From an uncultured Olsenella sp. (lineage in GTDB: Bacteria > Actinomycetota > Coriobacteriia > Coriobacteriales > Atopobiaceae), in contig CASEHX010000027.1 in NCBI GenBank assembly GCA_949287905.1, positions 1-64,000 of the forward strand: 64,000 nt of DNA, written 5' to 3'. Below, one piece after another: positions 43,771 through 52,727 of the stretch. The notes below the pieces were generated by a model. That model saw only the letters and a program-made list of their open reading frames with translations. It ran no database searches and had not been told where the DNA came from. Made by a program: the position numbers and the translations under genes. Every line of letters starts with the position of its first letter. Within the stretch, counting starts at the first letter, position 1.

Positions 43771-45032
43771 CGACCGCCGAGCTCCAGACGACCCAGGCCG
43801 CTGAGCCGACAAACGCCCCCGGACGCGCGGAGATGCCCGTCGAGGGGCGCGCCGGCGCGGACGCGGTCTCTGGGTCCAACGAGTTCATATCCTGGGCAGC
43901 CCGAAGCGACGTAGGCCTGGTTCGCGGCCACAACGAGGACTCCTTCCTCCTGCAGGCCCCGCTCTTCGTCGTCTCCGACGGCATGGGCGGCCACGCGGCA
44001 GGCGAGGTCGCCAGCTCCATCGCCGTGGAGACCATCGGCCAGCAGGCCCCGGGGACCGCGGACGACGTCCTTCTCGGCGCGGCGGTGGAATCCGCAAACG
44101 CGAACGTGATGTCGGCGGCCGAGCAGGGCATCGGCAAGCCCGGCATGGGCTGCACGGCAACCGCCGTCATCATCGAGAAGAGCCGCATGGCCGTGGCCCA
44201 CGTCGGAGACTCCCGGGCCTACGTGCTTCGCCAGGGAACCCTCGTGCGGGTGACCCACGACCACTCCTACGTCGAGGAGCTCGTCGACTCCGGGCAGATA
44301 ACGGCAGACGAGGCGCGGACCCACCCCTCGCGCTCGGTCATCACGCGCGCGCTCGGCTCCGACCCAGACATGTACGCCGACCACTTCTCGCTCGAGGTGG
44401 GAGACGGCGACCGCATCATCCTGTGCTCCGACGGCCTCTCCGGAATGATCGGCGACGGCCAGATCGAGTCCCTCGCGGTCTCGAGCGCAACGCCCCAGCA
44501 GGCCGCCGACAACCTCGTCGCCGCCGCGCTCACCGCCGGCGGGGCGGACAACGTCACCGTGGTCGTGATCGACGTCCTCGACGACGGCGTCGCCGAGGCG
44601 GCGCGCAAGAGGCTCCTTCGCCGCGCGGGGAGCATCTCCGCGATCATCCTCGGCGCCCTGGCCGCCGTGGTTCTCGTTGCCATGCTGTTCGTGCGCAGCG
44701 AGTGGTACCTCGGCGTCAACGGGACCACCGTCGGGCTCTACCGGGGCATCAACGGGGACTTCCTGGGCGTTCCCATGAGCGAGCTCGTGGGAACCAGCGC
44801 CGTGGAGCTCTCTGACCTGCCCATCTCCGTTCAGGACCAGCTCGAGGCCGGCATCCGGGTAGACAGCGAGGAGGCGGGCCGCGCCGCGATCGACTCCTAC
44901 CACGAGCAGATCAACGCCGAGAAGGACCGTGCGGCGGAGATAGCCGAGACGGCCCGCTCGGAGACGGACGAGGGCCAAGGCGGCAGTGCCGCCCAGGAGA
45001 CGACGGAGACGAACGGAGGTGAGCAGCAGTGA
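43767..45032 (+). CDS. pstP: PP2C-type Ser/Thr phosphatase
   Basis: This 421-residue phosphatase opposes the kinases of this operon. Metal-binding motifs are complete: [43 protein letters not shown] and [12 protein letters not shown]. One membrane helix (about 290-312) is followed by an extracytoplasmic region of about 105 residues. A variable N-terminal extension of about 40 residues precedes the catalytic core, which starts near SWAARSDVG. The stop overlaps the next GTG by 4 bp, with GGAGGTG inside its 3' end serving as the ribosome site. Confidence 0.95.
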   Translation: MTTAELQTTQAAEPTNAPGRAEMPVEGRAGADAVSGSNEFISWAARSDVGLVRGHNEDSFLLQAPLFVVSDGMGGHAAGEVASSIAVETIGQQAPGTADDVLLGAAVESANANVMSAAEQGIGKPGMGCTATAVIIEKSRMAVAHVGDSRAYVLRQGTLVRVTHDHSYVEELVDSGQITADEARTHPSRSVITRALGSDPDMYADHFSLEVGDGDRIILCSDGLSGMIGDGQIESLAVSSATPQQAADNLVAAALTAGGADNVTVVVIDVLDDGVAEAARKRLLRRAGSISAIILGALAAVVLVAMLFVRSEWYLGVNGTTVGLYRGINGDFLGVPMSELVGTSAVELSDLPISVQDQLEAGIRVDSEEAGRAAIDSYHEQINAEKDRAAEIAETARSETDEGQGGSAAQETTETNGGEQQ

Positions 45033-47992
45033 GAAGACGTAAGTACATGGGCGCCCAGACGCGCGCCGAGATGGAGGCCGTGGCCGCCGCAGTGCCCGCA
45101 CCCGCCCGGGAGGCGAAGCGCGACGGCCACGGGCGCAGGAACACCGAGCTCTTCCTGCTCTGCCTCGCCGCGATCCCCGTGATACTCCTGTACGCCATGT
45201 ACACGCTCAACTCGAACGTCCCGCTCAGCGTGTCGACGCTCGGGGTCCCCATCGGCCTGTTCGTGGCCTTTGCGGCGGCCCACGTGGCGATTCGCTTCCT
45301 GGCTCCCGGGGCGGACCCCGCGATACTGCCCATCGTGCTCACGCTCTCCGGCGTGGGCGTGACCTTCCTGACGAGGCTCTCTCCGGACGAGGCGGTCAGC
45401 CAGGTCGTCTGGCTGTTCCTCTCCGTGGCGGCAATGGTCGCCGTCCTGGCGCTCGTCAAGGACCTCGACGGGCTCGCCGACTACAAGTACACGCTCGGCA
45501 TAGCCGGCGTCGTCCTTCTCGTGCTCCCCATGATCCTCGGAACCGAGGTCAACGGCTCCAAGCTGTGGATCGTCATCGGCGGCTTCAGCTTCCAGCCCGG
45601 CGAGTTCGCCAAGATTCTCATCACCCTGTTCCTCGCCTTCTACCTCGCCACAAACCGCGAGGCGCTCTCGGCCTCGATGCGCCAGGTGGGCCCCTTCAGG
45701 GTCCCCCGCATGAGGATGCTGCTCCCGCTCCTGGTCATGTGGGGCATCAGCCTGCTCGTCGTGGTCTTTGAGCGCGACCTGGGCAGCGCCCTGCTCTTCT
45801 TCGCGTTCTTCGTGATCATGATCTACGTGGCCACGGGCCGGGTGAGCTACGTCGTAGTGAGCCTTCTGCTGCTCGCCGCCGGCGGCGTGGCCTGCTACTT
45901 CCTCTTCGGGCACGTCCAGAACCGCGTGAACATCTGGATCGACCCGTGGTCCGCGGCCACGAGCGGCGGCTACCAGATCGTCCAGGGCCTCTACTCCCTT
46001 GCCGACGGCGGTCTCGTGGGAACGGGGATCGGAAAGGGCATGCCCACCGTCATCCCGTTCGTTCAGAGCGACTTCATCTTTGCGGCGATCGGCGAGGAGA
46101 TGGGTCTTCTCGGCGCGTCCGCGATCCTCATCCTGTTCCTGCTCTTCTGCGTGCGCGGACTCGTGACCGCGGCGCGCGCGAAGTCCGACTGCTCGGCCTT
46201 TGCGGCGGTCGGCCTCACCTGCTCCATCTCGTTCCAGGCCTTCGTCATCGTCGGAGGCGTCACCAAGCTCCTCCCGCTCACCGGCGTCACCCTCCCCTTC
46301 ATGAGCCAGGGCGGCACGTCGCTTCTCGCGAGCTTTGTCGTCGTGGCCCTTCTCCTGCGCGCGGGAGACGAGGGCACGGGCCGAGAAGCGCAGATGAGCA
46401 GCGCCACCGAGCGCAAGAGCACCCGCCGCGACCCCGTCCTCAACCTCGCCGGACAGGCTCAGGGCGGCCACGTGGCGGCCGTCGTCCACGGCAGCCACGC
46501 GCGCGGGAGCTTTGGCCTCGTCACGGAGGAGTCCGGCGTCCTCGGCCGCGTTGCCCTGGGGAAGCGCCTGACCTCGCTCATCTCGGTCTTCGCCCTTCTC
46601 TTTGCCGCGCTCGTGGCCAACCTCACCTACATCCAGCAGATTGATGCCGCACGCATCCAGAGCCTCCCGTCCAACAACCACACGATCGCCAAGAGCGCCT
46701 ACGTGCAGCGCGGCGCCATCATCTCCTCGGACGGGGTCACCCTCGCCGAGAGCGTGCAGCAGCCGGACGGCTCCTATGTCCGCAGCTACCCGCAGGGGAC
46801 GCTCGCGCGCCACACCGTGGGCTACATCTCCACCGAGTACGGCTCGGACGGCATCGAGGCGTCCATGAACGAGACCCTCACCGGCCACAAGGACTTCTCC
46901 AACTGGAGGAGCGCCCTGTACTCGCTCGCCGGGGTCTCGCAGCCGGGCTCCACCGTGCAGCTGACCATCAACTCGCAGATCCAGCGCGCCGCCGAGCGCG
47001 CCCTGGAGGGCAGGACGGGAGCGATCGTCGTTCTTGACCCCAGCACCGGCGCCGTTCTCGCAAAGGCGTCTAACCCCACCTACGACGTGGAGAACCTCGG
47101 AGAGATCATCTCGAGCGGAACCAACGGCGAGCTCGTGGACCGCTCGACCGACGCGCTCTATCCGCCCGGATCAACCTTCAAGGCCCTCACCCTCTCGGCG
47201 GCCCTCGACACGGGCGCGGCCTCGCTCGACGAGGTCATCGACGCCTCCGCGAAGATCGAGATCGGCGGCGGCGAGGTGACCAACATCAATGACGCCGACT
47301 ACGGCGAGGTCTCGCTCCTCGACGCCTTCGCCGTCTCCTCGAACACCGCCTTCGCGCAGGTGGGCGACGCGGTCGGCCCCAACGCGCTCGTGAGCTACGC
47401 CAACGCCTTTGGCTACGGGCAGAACATCGGCATGGACTTTGAGTGCCAGACCTCCCTCATGCCCGACCCCGCCGAGATGACGAGCTGGGAGACCGCATGG
47501 GCGGCCTGCGGGCAGCCCGTTGGCCAGCACGAGAGCCCGGCTGGCCCCCAGACCACGGTCATGCAGAACGCCCTTCTCGCCCAGACGATCGCCAACGACG
47601 GCATCGCCATGAACCCCTACGTGGTCGAGCACGTCCTCTCCCCCGAGGGCGTCGAGACCTTTTCCACCACGCCGCGCTCCCTCGGGCAGGCCATCTCCGG
47701 AGAGACCTCCGAGCAGGTGAAGCAGGCGATGCTCGAGGTCGTGGAGAACGGCACGGGCGTGAGCGCCCAGGTCTACGGAACCCGCGTTGCCGGCAAGACC
47801 GGCACGGCGGAGGCCGGCGGCGACAACGTGAACTCGCTTTTCATCGGCTTTGCGCCGTACGACGAGCCAACGCTCGTCATCTCCGTGTGCGTCGAGGGCA
47901 ACGGGGCCAACGTCGAGGGCCAGGCGGCGGCGATCGCCGGCCAGGTCCTTGAGGACAGCCTCCAGATCCAGGCATCGGGGGCGGCCAAGTGA
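45029..47992 (+). CDS. SEDS glycosyltransferase (FtsW/RodA) fused to a class B penicillin-binding protein
   Basis: This single chain of 987 residues contains both peptidoglycan polymerase and transpeptidase. Residues about 35-455 are a SEDS protein with about ten helices ([31 protein letters not shown]). After a linker of about 60 residues, a further helix (about 517-537) leads to a pedestal and a transpeptidase with Ser715 (STFK), SSN at 770-772 and Lys923 (KTG). In Mycobacterium and Bifidobacterium, rodA and pbpA are separate adjacent genes at this point of the operon. Here no stop or start interrupts them. The GTG start overlaps pstP. The fusion fixes the 1:1 stoichiometry of the SEDS-bPBP pair. 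Confidence 0.95.
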   Translation: MRRRKYMGAQTRAEMEAVAAAVPAPAREAKRDGHGRRNTELFLLCLAAIPVILLYAMYTLNSNVPLSVSTLGVPIGLFVAFAAAHVAIRFLAPGADPAILPIVLTLSGVGVTFLTRLSPDEAVSQVVWLFLSVAAMVAVLALVKDLDGLADYKYTLGIAGVVLLVLPMILGTEVNGSKLWIVIGGFSFQPGEFAKILITLFLAFYLATNREALSASMRQVGPFRVPRMRMLLPLLVMWGISLLVVVFERDLGSALLFFAFFVIMIYVATGRVSYVVVSLLLLAAGGVACYFLFGHVQNRVNIWIDPWSAATSGGYQIVQGLYSLADGGLVGTGIGKGMPTVIPFVQSDFIFAAIGEEMGLLGASAILILFLLFCVRGLVTAARAKSDCSAFAAVGLTCSISFQAFVIVGGVTKLLPLTGVTLPFMSQGGTSLLASFVVVALLLRAGDEGTGREAQMSSATERKSTRRDPVLNLAGQAQGGHVAAVVHGSHARGSFGLVTEESGVLGRVALGKRLTSLISVFALLFAALVANLTYIQQIDAARIQSLPSNNHTIAKSAYVQRGAIISSDGVTLAESVQQPDGSYVRSYPQGTLARHTVGYISTEYGSDGIEASMNETLTGHKDFSNWRSALYSLAGVSQPGSTVQLTINSQIQRAAERALEGRTGAIVVLDPSTGAVLAKASNPTYDVENLGEIISSGTNGELVDRSTDALYPPGSTFKALTLSAALDTGAASLDEVIDASAKIEIGGGEVTNINDADYGEVSLLDAFAVSSNTAFAQVGDAVGPNALVSYANAFGYGQNIGMDFECQTSLMPDPAEMTSWETAWAACGQPVGQHESPAGPQTTVMQNALLAQTIANDGIAMNPYVVEHVLSPEGVETFSTTPRSLGQAISGETSEQVKQAMLEVVENGTGVSAQVYGTRVAGKTGTAEAGGDNVNSLFIGFAPYDEPTLVISVCVEGNGANVEGQAAAIAGQVLEDSLQIQASGAAK

Positions 47993-48092
47993 TGAGGATG
48001 ACGACAACAGCGTCGGACAGCGCAAGGGCGCACGGATCCGACGGACAGCACATTGATTTGCGAACATGCTTCGCGTGGAGTGGGGAGTGAGT

Positions 48093-50129
48093 ATGTCAGC
48101 GATGCTTCTCGGCGGACGGTATCAGGTACAGGACAGAATCGGCACGGGCGGCATGGCCACGGTCTACCGCGGCCTGGACGAGGTGCTTGGCCGCACCGTG
48201 GCGATCAAGACCATGCTCCCGCAGTACGCCAACGACCCGTCCTTCGCCGCGCGCTTCAAGCAGGAGGCGCAGGCCGCGGCGGCGCTGCAGAGCCCCTACA
48301 TCGTCTCCGTCTATGACTGGGGCAAGGACGCCGACACCTACTACATCGTCATGGAGTACCTGCGCGGCACCGACCTCAAGAGCGGCATCCGCAAGCACGG
48401 GGCGCTCGACTGCAAGAAGGTCGCGCAGATCGGCTCCCAGATCGCGCAGGCGCTCTCGGTGGCGCACAAGCACGACATCATCCACCGCGACATCAAGCCG
48501 CAGAACATCATGGTGCAGCCCGACGGCAACATCAAGGTGATGGACTTCGGCATCGCGCGCGCCAAGAACAGCCACCTCACGCAGGACAACTCCGTCCTCG
48601 GCACCGCCCACTACGTCTCACCCGAGCAGACGCAGGGCAAGGAGCTCGGCCCCACGACGGACATCTACTCCCTCGGCATCGTCATGTACGAGGCGTCCAC
48701 CGGGCAGGTTCCCTTCCAGGGAGACGACGCCATCACGGTTGCGCTCAAGCAGGTGAACGAGCAGCCCAAGCCGCCCAGCCAGCTCAACCCCTCCGTTGAC
48801 CCGCAGCTCGAGGCCATCATCCTCAAGTGCATGCAGAAGAACCCCGCCGACCGCTTCCAGACGGCCGACGAGCTCTTCCGCACGCTGCGCGACTACCTCG
48901 CCGGACGCATGCAGGCCGTGACCGCCGCGGCCGCCGTCGCCCCCGTCCCCGTGACCGGGAAGCTCGACCGCACGACCCCGGTCAAGGGCTCCGGCACCGC
49001 GTCGCTCCCGCGCATCGAGCGCTCCACGCGCTATCGCGGGCAGAGCGCGACCCAGCAGGCGGCCGAGGAGGAGGCCGAGCGCCAGCGCAAGCACCGTCGC
49101 CACGTCATCATCGGCGTCATCGGCGCCATCGCGGCGATTGTCGTCGCCATCGTCGGGTTTGTCTCGCTGTTTGGTTCGGGAGAGACCCTGAGTACGGTCC
49201 CCAACCTCTCCGACCTCACGGTCGAGCAGGCAGAGGAGGCAATCATCGAGGCCGGCTTCGTTCCTGGCGAGCCCAAGTACATCTACAGCGAGCACGTTGA
49301 GAAGGACCGCGTCTGCGAGCAGGATCCCGCGGCTCACCGCGAGGTCCCCGAGGGCACCACGATCAACTTCAAGGTCTCCAAGGGCCCGACCCCCGCGAAG
49401 GAGGTCGAGGTTCCCGACCTGACCAACAAGACGCAGGAGGAGGCCGACGAGCTGCTCGAGCAGTACGGTCTCTACGGCCGCCGCGGCGACGACCGCGAGA
49501 GCGACAAGGTCGAGGCCGGCAAGGTCTGCGAGCAGGACACCGAGGCGGGCGCCGTGGCCAAGGCCGGCGACACCATCACGTACCACATCTCGTCCGGCAG
49601 CGGCCAGGTCGCCGTTCCCGAGATCGGGAACTCGACGGAGGACGAGTACTCCGACCTTCTCACGGACGCCGGCCTCATCCCCTATATCGTGAGGACCAGC
49701 TCCGAGGTGACCGAGGGGTACGTGATCGAGACCGACCCCGCTGCCGGCACCTCGGTGGACAAGGGGACCACGATCACCGTCTACGTCTCCGATGGCCCCG
49801 AGGCGCCCCAGGAGGTGAGCGTTCCCGGCGTTGTGGGTGATACCGCTGGAAACGCCAAGGCCCGCTTGACGAGCGCCGGCTTCAAGGTCATCGTCAGCGG
49901 ACCGGCTGACGGCATCGTCCTGTACCAGTCCGTCACGGGCACCGCGCCCTACGGCGCCACCATCACGCTCACGACCGAGGCGGTCCAGACCGATCCCGAG
50001 CCCAGCACCGATCCCGGCAACCAGGGCTCCGGCACTGGCGGCCAGGGCTCCGACACCGGCTCCGAGACGGGATCTGGGTCAGAGTCCGGGTCCGGCACCG
50101 GAACGGGCTCCGAGGGAGACACGCTGTAG
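48093..50129 (+). CDS. pknB: PASTA-domain Ser/Thr protein kinase PknB
   Basis: This kinase has 678 residues. The kinase domain (about 9-270) is canonical: GTGGMATVY, Lys39, HRDIKPQN (Asp133), DFG, GTAHYVSPEQ. An arginine-rich juxtamembrane linker is followed by one helix (337-360) and four PASTA domains (about 365-640), which bind muropeptides or lipid II. The tail is Gly/Ser/Thr/Glu-rich. ATG 48093 follows GGGGAGTG; the in-frame ATG 27 bp upstream has no ribosome site. A 100-bp gap separates it from the SEDS-PBP gene. It is the main regulator of wall synthesis in this cluster, and its output is read by FhaA/FhaB and reversed by PstP. Confidence 0.96.
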   Translation: MSAMLLGGRYQVQDRIGTGGMATVYRGLDEVLGRTVAIKTMLPQYANDPSFAARFKQEAQAAAALQSPYIVSVYDWGKDADTYYIVMEYLRGTDLKSGIRKHGALDCKKVAQIGSQIAQALSVAHKHDIIHRDIKPQNIMVQPDGNIKVMDFGIARAKNSHLTQDNSVLGTAHYVSPEQTQGKELGPTTDIYSLGIVMYEASTGQVPFQGDDAITVALKQVNEQPKPPSQLNPSVDPQLEAIILKCMQKNPADRFQTADELFRTLRDYLAGRMQAVTAAAAVAPVPVTGKLDRTTPVKGSGTASLPRIERSTRYRGQSATQQAAEEEAERQRKHRRHVIIGVIGAIAAIVVAIVGFVSLFGSGETLSTVPNLSDLTVEQAEEAIIEAGFVPGEPKYIYSEHVEKDRVCEQDPAAHREVPEGTTINFKVSKGPTPAKEVEVPDLTNKTQEEADELLEQYGLYGRRGDDRESDKVEAGKVCEQDTEAGAVAKAGDTITYHISSGSGQVAVPEIGNSTEDEYSDLLTDAGLIPYIVRTSSEVTEGYVIETDPAAGTSVDKGTTITVYVSDGPEAPQEVSVPGVVGDTAGNAKARLTSAGFKVIVSGPADGIVLYQSVTGTAPYGATITLTTEAVQTDPEPSTDPGNQGSGTGGQGSDTGSETGSGSESGSGTGTGSEGDTL

Positions 50130-50163
50130 CCGCCGGACGCAGCGACAAGCACGTGGACTCGAC

Positions 50164-50197
50164 GGGCGCTCGCCTCAAGTGGCGGGCGCCCGTTTTT
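50164..50197 (+). terminator. Terminator of the kinase/SEDS operon
   Basis: An 11-bp stem GGGCGCTCGCC/GGCGGGCGCCC (one G-U) with a 6-nt loop is followed by GTTTTTCT, 35 bp past the pknB stop. Confidence 0.92.
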
Positions 50198-50232
50198 CTC
50201 GCCCGTTCTGCCATACCTCCGCCTCGCGTCGT

Positions 50233-50360
50233 AACTCTGGCTTTTGCACGAGCGGCTGGCGTTTCTCGGCACTGCCCTTGTCGCGAGCAACACGTCTAGC
50301 TGCGCGTATGTGCAATTTAATCTTTCCCCAAGGCAAGTCGCTCGTGCAAAAGCCAGAGTT
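50233..50360 (+). repeat. Inverted-repeat element G
   Basis: Perfect 21-bp arms (starting AACTCTGGCTTTTGCACGAG, 50233-50253 and 50340-50360) enclose an 86-bp core containing CTGCGCGTATGTG at 50300. That core word resembles the CTGCGnATATA words in elements A-C. It directly precedes array 2. Confidence 0.75.
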
Positions 50361-50375
50361 CCGCGCACGGGTTCG

Positions 50376-50785
50376 CTCGTCTCAGCGTTGGGACGGCACC
50401 GCTTTGCGAGAGGCGTCTCGTCTCAGTGCCGGAGCAGCCTCCGCTCAACGGGATGGGGCTCGTCTCAGTGCCGGAGCAGCCTCCGCTTAACGAAATGGGG
50501 CTCGTCTCAGCGTGGGGGGCGCTATTACTTTGCGAAACGGGGCTCGTCTCAGCCTTGCCGCCCTGTCTCACTGAGACGAGCCCTGATTCGTCAAGGCGGC
50601 ACCTCCCCGAGGCTGAGACGAGCCCTGGTTCGTAAAAGCTCTCCTTCCTGAAGCTGAGACGAGCGGCGTTTTAGAAAGCGAGAAGAACCTCAGGCTGAGA
50701 CAAGCCCCTTTCACAAAGCCTCCCGGCCGCCTGGCTGAAACGGACCTAGGTTTGCAAGGCGGGGGCAGCCACGCGCCGAGACGAG
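50376..50785. repeat. Head-to-head ~41-bp repeat array 2
   Basis: CTCGTCTCAG starts at 50376, 50417, 50459, 50501 and 50543. Its inverse, CTGAGACGAG (some copies degenerate), starts at 50571, 50613, 50654, 50694, 50735 and 50776. Spacing is 40-42 bp. Read in phase, a unit begins GCTTTGCGAAACGGGG and ends CTCGTCTCAG (26 bp), followed by 14-16 variable bases. It fills the convergent gap between pknB and tRNA-Arg. It is non-coding. Confidence 0.88.
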
Positions 50786-50824
50786 CGTCACGTCCAAGCG
50801 GACGAGAAGCCCCGAGATACGAAA

Positions 50825-50856
50825 GCAGGCCAGCAGCCATATGGCCACTGACCTGC
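50825..50856 (-). terminator. Hairpin after tRNA-Arg (CCT)
   Basis: GCAGG...GCCATATGGC...CCTGC forms an imperfect stem followed on the minus strand by TTTC, 9 bp past the CCA. Confidence 0.6.
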
Positions 50857-50864
50857 GTCTTTTC

Positions 50865-50940
50865 TGGTGCCCCCGGGCCGATTCGAACGGCCGACACCCG
50901 CTTTAGGAGAGCGGTGCTCTATCCCCTGAGCTACGAAGGC
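50865..50940 (-). tRNA. tRNA-Arg (CCT)
   Basis: The acceptor GCCTTCG/CGGGGGC contains two G-U pairs. The D-arm is TAGCTCAGGGGATAGAGCA, the anticodon is CCT in CTCCTAA flanked by CCGCT/AGCGG, the T-loop is CGTTCGAATCG and the CCA is encoded. Confidence 0.95.
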
Positions 50941-50989
50941 GTACGTGACATTCTAGCACCTAGGCCGCCGGCAACAAAGCCACCGGGCA

Positions 50990-51592
50990 CTAGTCCTTCT
51001 TGGATCCGCGCTCCTGCTCGAAGAGCTCCAGCAGGCGCTTGTCGCTCATGCTGTTCACGCGGGCGCGGGCGACCTTCCTGTGGGGACGGCGCTTGGCGAA
51101 GTCGTAGACCAGGGCGCTGATGATGAAGATGTAGGCAAGCACCAGGGTGACAACGCAGAGCACGCCCTGCCAGGAGGCAAGGTCCACGTTCTGCCCAAAG
51201 ACGTAGGTCTCCACAAGGGAGGCGACGGCAAAGAACGTGCCGGTGCCCACGATGATCCAGAAGGTCTTCTCGCAGGCGCGGTACTCGGCGTTCTGGCGAA
51301 GAACGAGGTCGTACGCGCGGGTGCGCAGCGTGTTCTCTGAGCGCTCGCGCTCGCGGCGCTCGCGCTTCTCCTGCTTGGTCTCCGGAGCCGCCTGGGCGCT
51401 GGGGTTGTAGGACGAGGAGACGGTGCGGACGGACGCCGCAGCCTCGCGGGCGGGACGCGCCTTTGACGCAGAGCTCTTGGAGAAGCCCTTCTTCTCGTCG
51501 TCAGCGACCGCGGCCGCCTCCTTCTTGGGACGCCCGACGGCGTTGCCCTCGGCCTCGCGACGCGCGCCCTCGATGGTGTCTCGAAGTGACAT
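50990..51592 (-). CDS. Two-helix membrane protein of unknown function
   Basis: This 200-residue protein starts at ATG 51592 after AAGGAG. The first 85 residues are hydrophilic, rich in Lys/Glu/Ala/Ser and probably disordered. A basic helical stretch (KQEKRERRERERSENTLRTRAYDLVLRQ) follows. Two membrane helices (about 110-130 and 140-163) are separated by a short loop, and a basic tail ends in GSKKD. No family is recognised. It lies 8 bp downstream of purC on the same strand and is probably co-transcribed, with no evident link to purine synthesis. Confidence 0.75.
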   Translation of the reverse strand: MSLRDTIEGARREAEGNAVGRPKKEAAAVADDEKKGFSKSSASKARPAREAAASVRTVSSSYNPSAQAAPETKQEKRERRERERSENTLRTRAYDLVLRQNAEYRACEKTFWIIVGTGTFFAVASLVETYVFGQNVDLASWQGVLCVVTLVLAYIFIISALVYDFAKRRPHRKVARARVNSMSDKRLLELFEQERGSKKD

Positions 51593-51600
51593 GGGTCTCC

Positions 51601-52482
51601 TTAGGCGCGGACGGGCGCGAACTCGGTGCCGGTGATGATCTGGAAGGCCTCCTTGTAGCGCTTGGAGGTGCCCTCGATGACCTCGGCGGGGATGCGCGGC
51701 GGCTCGCCGGTCATGTCCCAGTTGGCACGCAGCCAGTCGCGGACATACTGCTTGTCATAGCTCGGCTGGACCTTGCCCTCCTCGTAGGAGTCGGCGGGCC
51801 AGAAGCGGCTGGAGTCGGGCGTGAGGCACTCGTCGATCAGCGTGAGCTTGCCGTCGATGAAGCCAAACTCGAACTTGGTGTCGGCGATGATGATGCCCTG
51901 CTCGGCGGCATAGTCGGCCGCGGCCTTGTAGATCGAGAGGGAGGCGTCGCGCAGCTGGGCCGCAACGTCCTCGCCCACGATCTCGCAGCAGCGCTCGAAG
52001 GAGATGTTCTCGTCGTGGTCGCCGAGCTCGGCCTTGGTGGACGGGGTGAAGATCGGCTCGGGGAGCTTTGAGGCCTCGGTCAGGCCGTCGGGCAGCTTGA
52101 TGCCGCAGACGGTGCCGTCCTCGTCGTAGGTCTTCTTGCCGGAGCCGGTGAGGTAGCCGCGGACGATGCACTCGATGGGCACGGTCTGGGCCTTCTTGAC
52201 CAGCATGGAGCGGCCGGCGAGGTAGTCCGCGTAGGGCGCGTACTCCTCGGGGAGGTCCGCCACGTCGCAGGAGATCATGTGGTTGGGGATGAGGTCGGCA
52301 AAGCGCTCAAACCAGAACGCGGAGATGCGCGTGAGGATCTCGCCCTTGTGGGGGATCTCATCGGGGAGGATGAAGTCGTACGCGCTGATGCGATCGGACG
52401 CAACCATGAGCAGGCTGTCGCCGCAGTCGTAGATGTCGCGCACCTTGCCGTGCGAATCCGGGCGAAGTTCCATCTCAGCCAT
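51601..52482 (-). CDS. purC: Phosphoribosylaminoimidazole-succinocarboxamide synthase (SAICAR synthetase)
   Basis: This enzyme has 293 residues and uses ATP to join CAIR and aspartate in purine synthesis. Family motifs are GKVRDIYD, the ATP-proximal SDRISAYDFILPDEIPHKG, IECIVRGYLTGSGKK, IIADTKFEFGF and LIDECLTPDSSRFWP. It is the longer actinobacterial/eukaryotic-like form. ATG 52482 follows AGGAAAGG; a GTG 27 bp upstream has a weaker site. A promoter (TTGGCG, 16 bp, TATACT) lies just upstream, partly inside an interleaved inverted-repeat structure that could influence expression. Confidence 0.96.
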   Translation of the reverse strand: MAEMELRPDSHGKVRDIYDCGDSLLMVASDRISAYDFILPDEIPHKGEILTRISAFWFERFADLIPNHMISCDVADLPEEYAPYADYLAGRSMLVKKAQTVPIECIVRGYLTGSGKKTYDEDGTVCGIKLPDGLTEASKLPEPIFTPSTKAELGDHDENISFERCCEIVGEDVAAQLRDASLSIYKAAADYAAEQGIIIADTKFEFGFIDGKLTLIDECLTPDSSRFWPADSYEEGKVQPSYDKQYVRDWLRANWDMTGEPPRIPAEVIEGTSKRYKEAFQIITGTEFAPVRA

Positions 52483-52519
52483 TCCGGCCACCTTTCCTAG
52501 GCGTTTCACTCAACCTCTT

Positions 52520-52547
52520 AGTATACGTCACTGTAGAGCGGCGCCAA
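52520..52547 (-). promoter_or_regulatory. Promoter of purC
   Basis: A -35 TTGGCG (52542-52547) and a -10 TATACT (52520-52525) with a 16-bp spacer lie on the minus strand. The -35 lies within arm A of the interleaved inverted repeats. Confidence 0.6.
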
Positions 52548-52719
52548 GGGTTATCCTCCCCGCTCAGACAGCTTGCTGGCGCAAGAACTCGCGGATGAGG
52601 ATAACCCTTGGCGCCGCTCAACAACGGCATCCTTGCTTGGCGCGGCTCAACGTTAGCTCATCCGCGAGTTCTTCGCGCAGCGAAGCTGTCTGATCGGGGA
52701 GGTAACGTTGAGCCGCGCC
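52536..52719. repeat. Interleaved inverted repeats (A-B-A'-C-B'-C') upstream of purC
   Basis: A/A' (52536-52558 with 52597-52619) is 23 bp and perfect. B/B' pairs 52564-52574 with 52683-52693 and 52585-52599 with 52657-52671. C/C' (52639-52655 with 52703-52719) is 17 bp and perfect. A' and C resemble each other (TTGGCGCCGCTCAAC, TTGGCGCGGCTCAAC). The arms interlock, so A/A' plus C/C' and B/B' are alternative folds. Confidence 0.85.
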
Positions 52720-52727
52720 CCGTAGGC

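Noticed and set aside
45029..47992. Two separate rodA and pbpA genes
   Set aside because: No stop codon, start codon with ribosome site or frame change is visible between the two domains.
50376..50785. CRISPR array
   Set aside because: Same objections as for array 1: short recurring variable segments, inversion, and no cas genes.
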